A stretch of DNA of 64,000 bases from positions 33,095,549-33,159,548 of the forward strand of contig NC_088804.1 of the NCBI RefSeq assembly GCF_011386835.1, in the 5' to 3' direction. This document shows, in pieces, positions 57,490 through 64,000 of the stretch. The position numbers and the translations under genes were made by a program. Numbering within the stretch: position 1 is the stretch's first letter; the number at the start of each line of letters is the position of its first letter. The notes under the pieces are model-generated. The model saw nothing but the letters and a program-made list of their open reading frames with translations. It was not told the DNA's origin and did no database searches. Source of the stretch: Chrysemys picta bellii (taxonomy: Eukaryota > Chordata > Testudines > Emydidae).

Positions 57490-57722
57490 AATGTTTTACT
57501 AAGAGTGCTCGGGCAAAGGACTGATCCAGCCCTCACTGAAGTAACTGAGTCTTTCCATTTACTTCATTGGACATTAAATCACTTTGGCACCATTTACTTC
57601 ATTGGGCATTAAATCACTTTGGCACCTGCTTAACTTTATTACTGTAGGTAGCCCCATTGACTGACAGAACTACTCATGGGAGTAAAGTTAAGCAGGTGCA
57701 TAAACGTGTGCAGAATTGGGGC
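57490..57722. repeat. Foldback repeat containing a 35-bp tandem duplication
   Basis: GCACCTGCTTAACTTTATTA against GAGTAAAGTTAAGCAGGTGC forms a strong hairpin (57621-57702). The outer part pairs weakly (GGACTGATCCAGCCC against GAATTGGGGCC). The unit CATTTACTTCATTGGACATT, then AAATCACTTTGGCAC, occurs at 57556-57590 and 57591-57625 with one mismatch. Confidence 0.7.
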
Positions 57723-57765
57723 CTAACTGCATCATTATTTGCAGCTTCTCTCAGGTCTATATACC

Positions 57766-58537
57766 GTATATACTCGATCGTAAGCCGGTCCGTTTATAAT
57801 CTGACCCCCCCCCCCAAGATGGATAAGTAAAAATGGAAAATTTTTATGACCCGTTCATAAGCCGACCCTATTCAGGGGTCAGCAAACTTTGGCTCCCGGG
57901 CCATCAGGATAAGCCACTGGTGAGCCGAGATGGTTTGTTTACCTCGAGCATCCGCAGGCACAGAGGTAAATCTAAATAAACAGAGAGTCCCGGCGTGCCA
58001 GCTTCTTACCCTGATGGGTCGGGACAGCGACTGGTGGGGAAATTTTTTGTGGGGGAGAAGCTGGGGGTCAAGGGAGTAACCCCTGTGACCACCCCCCCAC
58101 ATGACCCCACCCCAGCCCGGGACCCCCACACTCTCCCTATCCCAGCCCTTTCCACCTTATCTGGGGAGGATGTCCCTGGCCTGGCTGGAGCTGCTCCGGC
58201 AGGCTGGGCAGCGCGGCTGCAGCCTGCTCTGGCGGGCCAGACCGGGCGGCGCAGCCGCAGCATGTTCCAGTGGGCTGGGCTGGGCTGGGCAGCCCCGGAG
58301 CTGCAGCTGCTTCGGAGGCTGGAGGGAGCGCAGCGTGGCTGGAAGCGGAGAGACTCTGGTCCCGCCTCTTCCCTTCTGTCTCTGCTGGCTGTGCTGTCTC
58401 TCCTTGCTCCCTCTGTTAGGGGAAGGGGCTGAGTCCCACCTCTCCCTCGCTATACCTGTTCATAAGCCGACCCCCTTCTCTGGTGCTTCCCTTTTTTATT
58501 AAAAAAATTTGGCTTATGAACAAGTTGCTGTATAAGT
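57766..58537. mobile_element. Composite GC-rich DNA element with CATAAGCCGACC motifs
   Basis: Left: TATATACTCGATCGTAAGCC; right: GGCTTATGAACAAGTTGCTG, then TATAAG. These are imperfect inverted ends. GTTCATAAGCCGACCC recurs directly at 57853 and 58459. Between them is a decayed hAT (57873-58030) and a very GC-rich interior (58090-58440) with long chance frames on both strands. Non-coding as far as I can see. The superfamily is not settled, since no target duplication was found. Confidence 0.5.
57873..58030. mobile_element. Deleted hAT-like element nested in the composite
   Basis: CAGGGGTCAGCAAACTTTGG, GGGCCATCAGGATAAGCCAC and GGTTTGTTTACCTCGAGCAT form the left part. CCCGGCGTGCCAGCTTCTTA, CCCTGATGGGTCGGGACAGC form the right part. 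CCATCAGGATAAG and CTTACCCTGATGG are the inverted inner words. The right end lacks the GACCCCTG terminus, so the copy is damaged. Confidence 0.5.
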
Positions 58538-58910
58538 AATAGCTGGTAAAATAATGCAGGGGAGGTATAACATAAGGAATCAACTATATACATGAAAATA
58601 AACAATCATAATAGCAACATTCAACAACAGATCTGGCTGGGAAATTTATTGCCTGTGGAATTTTCAGGTTTTTGTTGAAGAAATAAAGACAATTTAAGTT
58701 TTCAGAAACTAACAAATCATTGGACTTTGGGGTGTTCCTTTCTTTGACAAAAATCTGAAAAATTTCCATGAAAACAGATATTTTCTTGCAAAAATTTCCA
58801 TTTGATTTACCAGGGTCCTCTTAGTCCCCCACCAATATACCTGTTCTTTCTTTTAAATACATTTTAAAAGTGCTCTTTTCTCTGCTGTTTTAGCTCCATT
58901 GCCCATTATA
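58538..58910. other. No gene; A/T-rich repeat-like stretch
   Basis: AAAATTTCCATGAAAA and similar words at about 58640-58810 resemble the A/T-rich elements at 51.7 and 54.4 kb, but no ends are visible. Confidence 0.45.
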
Positions 58911-58918
58911 CCATAGCG

Positions 58919-59254
58919 CAGGGGTCGGCAACGTTCGGCATGCGGCTCGCCAAGGTAAGCACCCTGGCAGGCCAGGCCAGTTTATTTACCTGCTGACGCG
59001 GCAGGTTCGGCCGATCGCGGCCCCCATTGGCTGCGGTTCGCTGTCCCGGGCCAATGGGGGGCGGCGGGAAGCCACGGCCAGCACATCCCTCGGCCCGCGC
59101 CGCTTCCCACCACCCCCGTTGGCCTGGGACGGGGAACCGCGGCGAGTGGGGGCCGCGATCGGCCGAATCTGCCACGTCAGCAGGTAAATAAACTGGCCCG
59201 GCCTGCTAGAGTGCTTACCCTGGCGAGCCGCGTGCCGAACGTTGCTGACCCCTG
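58919..59254. mobile_element. Nonautonomous palindromic hAT element, copy 3
   Basis: The left end CAGGGGTCGGCAACGTTCGG and right end CCGAACGTTGCTGACCCCTG are inverted. CCATAGCG is duplicated exactly at 58911-58918 and 59255-59262, with TA at positions 4-5. Length 336 bp. The internal palindrome matches copies 1 and 2 (GCAGGTTCGGCCGATCGCGG against CGCGATCGGCCGAATCTGCC). The best-preserved ends of the three. CpG-rich, no transposase. Confidence 0.93.
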
Positions 59255-59262
59255 CCATAGCG

Positions 59263-60104
59263 TTTTCTCTGCCACACAAACCTGTGTTTGTGTGCTGACT
59301 GAAGGGAACATCATCAATGGTCAGGCAGGGGAGATGATACACTGGAGTTCTTCTAACTCCTGCTCATTCTTTTTTCTAGGCCACCTTCCCCAGATTCCAT
59401 CCAGTGCCTGATCACTCAAACCTCCTGCATCGCTGTAAAGACCCATGCTGCCAGCCCAGCTGGAATTTAGCACAGTGGGATGGAGTAGAATTCCATCAAG
59501 AAGCCACACATCTTCCTGTTTGTTTCCCTTGTAACCTCCCCTGTCACTTTCCTCCCATGCAACTAGAGTGCTTGTCAGGGCTCGTTTGAGATCTGAATGC
59601 TGCTTCAAGAAGGGCTTGGAGGCATCATTAATGAAGACACACATAGCTCTCTTTCCTGTTCAAGAGATGAGCATATCTCAGGAGGACTTTTAGCCCTTCT
59701 CGTAGCCCAAGGATTAAGAGGCTACAACAGAGATTTGAAGTTGCACTTGTTTACACTGCATCTGAGGGAATAGTAGGGGGTGAGATAATCTGGAAATATT
59801 CATCTGAATTTTGATTTGATCAAGTACGTGCTCCTTTTTGAATTTATTTTCCATGAATATTTGCACTTTCCCAGCTTTACCAGCACAACACTCTTAAAAA
59901 AAAAGAGAATTTTACAGTCGGATTCTAGAACAGTCATTGAAAGAGGATTGACTGTACAATCTGCATTTCATCATGCAGTCTTGGAAAAGAAATAATACCG
60001 AGTTACATAATGAAGCAAGAAAGTGGTTTAACTATTGATAATCCAGAATAAGCTATTGGGTCTGGGGGAATAAGAGCACTGAAGAAGCACTTAGGAGACC
60101 TAAG
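59263..60104. other. No recognisable feature
   Basis: A 107-codon antisense frame (59321-59644) has no domain. AT-rich. Confidence 0.5.
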
Positions 60105-60240
60105 CCACTGCACTACTCTGTGCCTCAGTTTCCCCATCTAAAATGGGGATAATTATACTTCCCTCCTTTGTAAAGTGCTTTTAGATCTACTGATGGAAAG
60201 TGCCACGTAAGTACTACCATTATTATGTGTAAGATATTTA
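60105..60240 (-). mobile_element. MIR SINE, antisense
   Basis: CTGTGCCTCAGTTTCCCCAT, then CTAAAATGGGGATAATTATA, CTTTGTAAAGTGCTTTTAGA and TACTACCATTATTATG. This is the reverse complement of the MIR core and 3' end. Confidence 0.85.
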
Positions 60241-60244
60241 TATA

Positions 60245-60381
60245 GGTCAAATTCACCCCTGTGCAAAGGGCCAGCACAGAAACTTACAGACCACTTAAAA
60301 CCTATTTTGAGGGCTTAAAGGGGGTCTTAACTGGCTCATAGTTCTTGTGTGGGCTCTCCGCATAGGGGTGAATTTCACCCA
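60245..60381. repeat. Foldback repeat, AAATTCACCCCTG type
   Basis: GGTCAAATTCACCCCTGTGC, then AAAGGGCC, is matched by GGGCTCTCCGCATAGGGGTG and AATTTCACCC. Hairpin of about 137 bp, moderately diverged, non-coding. Confidence 0.6.
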
Positions 60382-60589
60382 TAGTGGGAAAAAAATCACA
60401 AGGAAATTTGCAAATAGTTTAAAGTAATGAATGCAGGTGAGAATTTTGGCATCTGCTCACAAGCAAACAAAAAAAGAGGCAAAATTTGGCATATAAAGTA
60501 TTTACATCTAATTATTTGTTGAGCTCTAGTTTACATACTGTGGTTCATGCTCGGGAAATGAGAGTAGTACTTGGAAACAACAATCTCTG

Positions 60590-61600
60590 TAGAACAGGGA
60601 TGGGTAAGGTCTGTTTCCGATGAAGCCTGATGACTGAGGAAGTCATAAAAGCTATCGGAGAGAGGAAAAAGGCAGGCAACGTGTGTAAGAAGGCAAATAT
60701 TAAGGGGATGAAAGGGATTATAAAGCAAAGATGAAAAGATGTAAAAAACCGATTAGGAAACCAAATATGACAAAGAGAAAAATTGCCCATGGGGTGAATA
60801 AAACAATAAAAGATTTCTTTTAAATAGGTAAAGGAAATGAGATTAACGAGGGACGCCATTGGACCACTGAGAGGTAGCGGAGGGAACTTAACAACACAGG
60901 GAAAGGGACAGAGCTAAAAAATGAAACGATTTCTTCTTGCTAGTGCTTAAGAGGGAAATGGAAGCAAAGTTCTCTGGCAGAGCAGTGAAGAACTAGAAGC
61001 ATTAGTGGTCACCAAGGCAATATGTGTGTAAGTTAATATAACTGAAGAGAGACAAAGCCCTGATCTGGATGGGGTGCTTTGAACCCAGAATGCTGAAAGG
61101 GATAGAAGAAGAGATTAGTTGTCTAATAAGAAAGAATTTTAGCAGCTGCTTAGAGAAAATGAGAGATATAGAGGGGCTGGAATAAAGCAAACAACTCCAA
61201 GTCTTTAAGAAAAGAAATGCGGAGGGAGGGGAGGGAATCAAGACATTTTTGGAGCAGACTCTCAAGCTGGTATAAATCAGCATCACACCACTGAAGCCAA
61301 TGGACCCACATTAGCTTACACCAGCTGAAAATCTGGCCCATAAATTGGTAACTCTGATTTCAGTCACAGGCAAGAGCTTAGAAACTTTAACAGGGGATGA
61401 GATCACCAAACATCTGGAGAAACATAAACTGATCAAAATGAATCTGCCTGGTTTCATAAAGGGCAGAAATCTTGTCTGATAAATCGGGTGGAATTTGTTT
61501 TAAGAGATAATGTGAAAAACAGACAGGGGTGAAGTAGTGGACCTAATCCACACAGATTTCAAAAAGTCATTTCAATGCAGCCCAGTACAACAGAATAATA
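60590..61600 (+). mobile_element. CR1/L3-like LINE, ORF2 reverse transcriptase N-terminal part
   Basis: Broken frames read DKALIWMGCFEPRMLKGIEE and EISCLIRKNFSSCLEKM (about 61058-61165). After a foldback insert come DEITKHLEKHKLIKMNLPGF and IKGRNLV, then VDLIHTDFKKSF (61398-61575). These correspond to the conserved CR1-type reverse transcriptase block order: DKAPGPD region, HLEKHKLI, then the DLIYLDFQKAF catalytic block. Stops and indels are common. The catalytic DD motif further downstream is absent because the sequence ends at the next LINE. Confidence 0.7.
61250..61339. repeat. Foldback repeat, GCTGGTGTAAAT family, inside LINE
   Basis: AGCTGGTATAAATCAGCATC is matched inverted by TTAGCTTACACCAGCTGAAA, then ATCTGGCCC. 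It interrupts the LINE remnant at 60590-61600, so it is the younger insertion. Confidence 0.65.
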
Positions 61601-61609
61601 CTCAGGGTG

Positions 61610-62100
61610 AACAAACCCATTGTCCTTGAAAGATTAAGGAAATGGCGAGGTCTTCTTATTTCGCATGGCTTGGGTGGCTAGCAACAACTACAAATTAATA
61701 TCTAAGTTTGATAGCCAGCACATTGCCACAACACTGAGCTGGTGAATGTCCTTCAGGCCCCCGGCAAAGGAATGAAGGGGACATTCAGATATGATGTGCT
61801 CTATCATTTGTGCCTGGTGACCACAGTTGCATACAGGTGTTTGCCTCATTTTCCATTTCCACATCTCCCATCTGCACAGTCTTTCTGACATAAATCAAAA
61901 TCTGGTGGTTCCGCAACAGGATCAACGACGAGCTGTTTGTTTTGAGCGGTCGAAGTGCTCCATGTGACTCTCCATTGAGCCTCAGCATCAAAGTTGGGTG
62001 TAAGGATCTTGATACGGTTCCATAGAGAGTTGTGGGATTTTAATCTAATCTTTGGCGGGTTCTGCAGGTCATGGTGTAGTGGGATCCTTGTATTTAATTA
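61610..62100 (-). mobile_element. Jockey-type non-LTR retrotransposon, C-terminal part
   Basis: The minus strand reads IRLKSHNSLWNRIKIL, then QWRVTWSTSTAQNKQLVVDP. In a shifted frame it continues CNCGHQAQMIEHIISECPLH, FAGGLKDIHQLS and WLSNLDINL, then stop near 61691. The C-x-CGH...H...C cluster is the usual C-terminal zinc-binding-like end of this retrotransposon group. A short 3'UTR follows. This is the continuation of the LINE at 62540-63050. Confidence 0.65.
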
Positions 62101-62119
62101 AAAAAAATAATTAAATCCC

Positions 62120-62533
62120 AGCTGAGGAGAGGCTGAGGGAACTGGGATTATTTAGTCTGCAGAAGAGAAGAATGAGGGGGGATTTGATAGTTGCTTTCAA
62201 CCATCTTAAAGGGGGTTCCAAAGAAGATGGATCTAGACCGTTCTCAGTGGTACCAGATGACAGAACAAGGAGTAATGGTCTCAAGTTGCAGTGGGGGAGG
62301 TTTAGGTTGGATATTAGGAAAAACTTTTTCACTAGGAGGGTGGTGAAGCACTGGAATGGGTTACCTAGGGAGGTGGTGGTAACCACCTGACCTTCCTTAG
62401 AGGTTTTTAAGGTCAGGCTTGACAAAGCCTTGGCTGGGATGATTTAGTTGGGAATTGGTCCTGCTTTGAGCAGGGGGTTGGACTAGATGACCTCCTGAGG
62501 TCCCTTTCAACCCTGATAATCTATGATTCTATG
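62120..62533 (+). mobile_element. CR1 LINE inserted in the jockey-type LINE
   Basis: Words [20 protein letters not shown] and [20 protein letters not shown], then [18 protein letters not shown] and [13 protein letters not shown], give the ORF2 C-terminus. A short change near 62380 disrupts the last part. The tail GGACTAGATGACCTCCTGAG ends ATTCTATG. It is closest in wording to the 24.3-kb copy. It lies opposite in strand to its host LINE. Confidence 0.9.
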
Positions 62534-62539
62534 TCTGAG

Positions 62540-63050
62540 CAGCTCTTCTAATCTGTGGACCAGGAGCCAGTCAACTGGAGTAGATTTGAGCGTCCCCGAC
62601 ACTATGCGCATAGCATTATTAAGTTGAGTGTCAAGGAGTTTAGTGTGACTGCTATGAGACCACACTGGTGCACAATATTCAGCTGCAGAATATACAAAGG
62701 CAATTGTTGCAGTTTGTAAGGTCCGTGGACTGGAGCCCCATGATGTTCCAGCCAATTTTCTGATAAGTGTGACACGAGACCTGATCACGGGTGTTCTCGA
62801 GGTGTTGTCGACAGGTCAAACTCCAGTCCAGTGTAACACCAAGATACTTTGGATTAGCCTTGTGGCTGATGCTCTCACCACAGAACTGCACATCAAGTTT
62901 GGTATTAGCCATTTTATTGTTCAGATGGAAAGCAGTTACCATGGGTTTTTTTGGATTAGGCCTAAATTTCCATGGGATCGGATGCAACAATGGACGAACA
63001 CCGAGAGGTCAGTAATGCAAAGCACCTTGTAGAGGTGCACAAAGGCTGCC
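62540..63050 (-). mobile_element. Jockey-type non-LTR retrotransposon, reverse transcriptase C-terminal half
   Basis: The minus strand reads NPKKPMVTAFHLNNKMANTK, DVQFCGESISHKANPKYLGV and TLDWSLTCRQHLEN. A frameshift follows, then TLIRKLAGTSWGSSPRTLQT, ATIAFVYSAAEYCAPVWSHS and RIVSGTLKSTPVDWLLVHRL. The YLGVTLD block and AEYCAPVW block belong to the region following the reverse transcriptase of Jockey-group LINEs. These are distinct from the CR1 words [13 protein letters not shown]. The upstream catalytic domain is not present in the window in recognisable form. Confidence 0.7.
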
Positions 63051-64000
63051 AAGGTAATTTGGGAACTCCCGAAATATTTTAGTTTCAGGTAGGTCTTTTG
63101 GGGCTGTGCTGGCTAAATGTGGATTTCCAGGTCAGATATTCACAACTATTTATCCCAGGACTGTATCTGTACATTTGCCTCATAAGACAAGATGCTCTAA
63201 AATAACTGCTAAGAATAAGAAAGACGGTTGGTGCTCCATTCCCCTGTACAGCAAGGACCCACATTTGCCCTGCTCTGCTCACTGGGAAGTCTAGCACCAC
63301 CAGTGGTGTTAGACTCATGGATTCCTTGTGATCCTGAAGTATAATGCCTGGGATTTCATCTACTTCATGCACAGTGGTTAAGGTCGAAGTCAAAGAGCTT
63401 GGAGATGCCATTCATAGAAGCCTCCAAAAGTTTGAATGCCTATCCAAACCTTATATGAACTATACACATCTTCTAGACCTGTAAAATTAGTCTGGAAAGC
63501 TCACAGAATCTGCCTTTTGATTATTTGATTAATCACACCTGCTAATTACATCGCACAAATAGACAAAATTAATATTTGAGATAGGTCTCTAAAGAGACTG
63601 TATGGATTATTTTTCTGCAAATAAAATAGAAAATTTCTGCAGATAATATAGGAAAGCTCAGGCGAGGCTTCTAGATTTGGTCACAGAAGATTCTGTCATA
63701 TTAAAACCAACCGAGTGACAACAATTTAAGAAATGTCACTTATTATTTGCTCGTGATTACTCCTAACATTGACTAAAATATTTTAAATGAGGTCTGTTCA
63801 CTACATACACACACACATACACACACACACAAAAAACACTTATTAATGTGTCAGAAAATGTCAATTTGATCCTCACTTCTGTGTTTTTTATCACACCACA
63901 GTTAAGTTCTCTAGGAAAATTGTAGATCACAAGCACATCATGATAATAAAAATGTTCAATTTGATATATAAATCATGACTGAAAAGAAGAATATAGACAT
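63051..64000. other. No gene; one CA microsatellite
   Basis: (CA)n with interruptions at 63806-63832. The 108-codon antisense frame at 63085-63411 may be a decayed upstream extension of the LINE on its left, but no motif is recognised. Confidence 0.45.

Noticed and set aside
57995..58502. Overlapping frames of 133-145 codons
   Set aside because: Same cause: the GC-rich core of a DNA element. The translations are low-complexity and match nothing that I recognise.

Overview
The window looks like gene-poor genomic DNA from a turtle, probably a cryptodire. The evidence is the repeat population: tRNA-derived SINEs with A and B boxes and a CR1-like tail (Cry-SINE type), many 5'-truncated CR1 LINEs ending in ATTCTATG-like tails, older CR1/L3-like LINEs, MIR copies, palindromic PIF/Harbinger-like MITEs, short hAT elements and a Penelope-like element. 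I recognise no host exon, rRNA, functional tRNA or CRISPR array. Open reading frames are short. Those with recognisable products belong to retroelements, and nearly all of these carry stops, frameshifts or insertions. Family names come from remembered consensus sequences and were not checked by a search.

Layout. 1-12 kb: mostly unique AT-rich DNA with a MITE (0.75 kb), a hAT copy (5.7 kb), a CR1 tail (7.7 kb), a 91-bp insert with a hammerhead-ribozyme-like core and a perfect 12-bp target duplication (10.6 kb), and a MITE (11.6 kb). 12-25 kb: an antisense Cry-SINE (12.2 kb), a MITE with TAA duplication (15.6 kb), a MIR (16.1 kb), an inverted Penelope-end dimer (18.1 kb), a MITE carrying a LINE fragment (19.4 kb), an interrupted MIR (21.7-22.4 kb), a sense CR1 with near-intact ORF2 C-terminus (22.4-23.0 kb), and an antisense CR1 split by a Cry-SINE (24.3-25.3 kb). 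25-50 kb: an LTR-like block (26.4 kb), L3-like LINE remnants (31.1 and 38.1 kb), a GC-rich block (31.8-32.6 kb), a hAT copy (33.1 kb), a mariner-like MITE (37.2 kb), a CpG-rich MITE (41.0 kb) and long stretches without recognisable features. 50-64 kb is the densest part: a second LTR-like block, a Ty3/Gypsy gag remnant, a CR1, a Harbinger-like palindrome with TTA duplications, two more hAT copies, a Penelope-like element with GIY-YIG coding sequence interrupted by a MITE, a composite GC-rich element, and a cluster of three LINE remnants.

No genes work together here; the content is a layered history of insertions. The best-supported results are exact target duplications: four hAT copies with 8-bp duplications that all have TA at positions 4-5, MITEs with TTA or TAA duplications, and the 12-bp duplication around the 91-bp ribozyme-like insert. 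The most intriguing signal is that hammerhead-like motif, which appears to belong to the same broad repeat group as the Penelope-like element at 55.8-57.4 kb.
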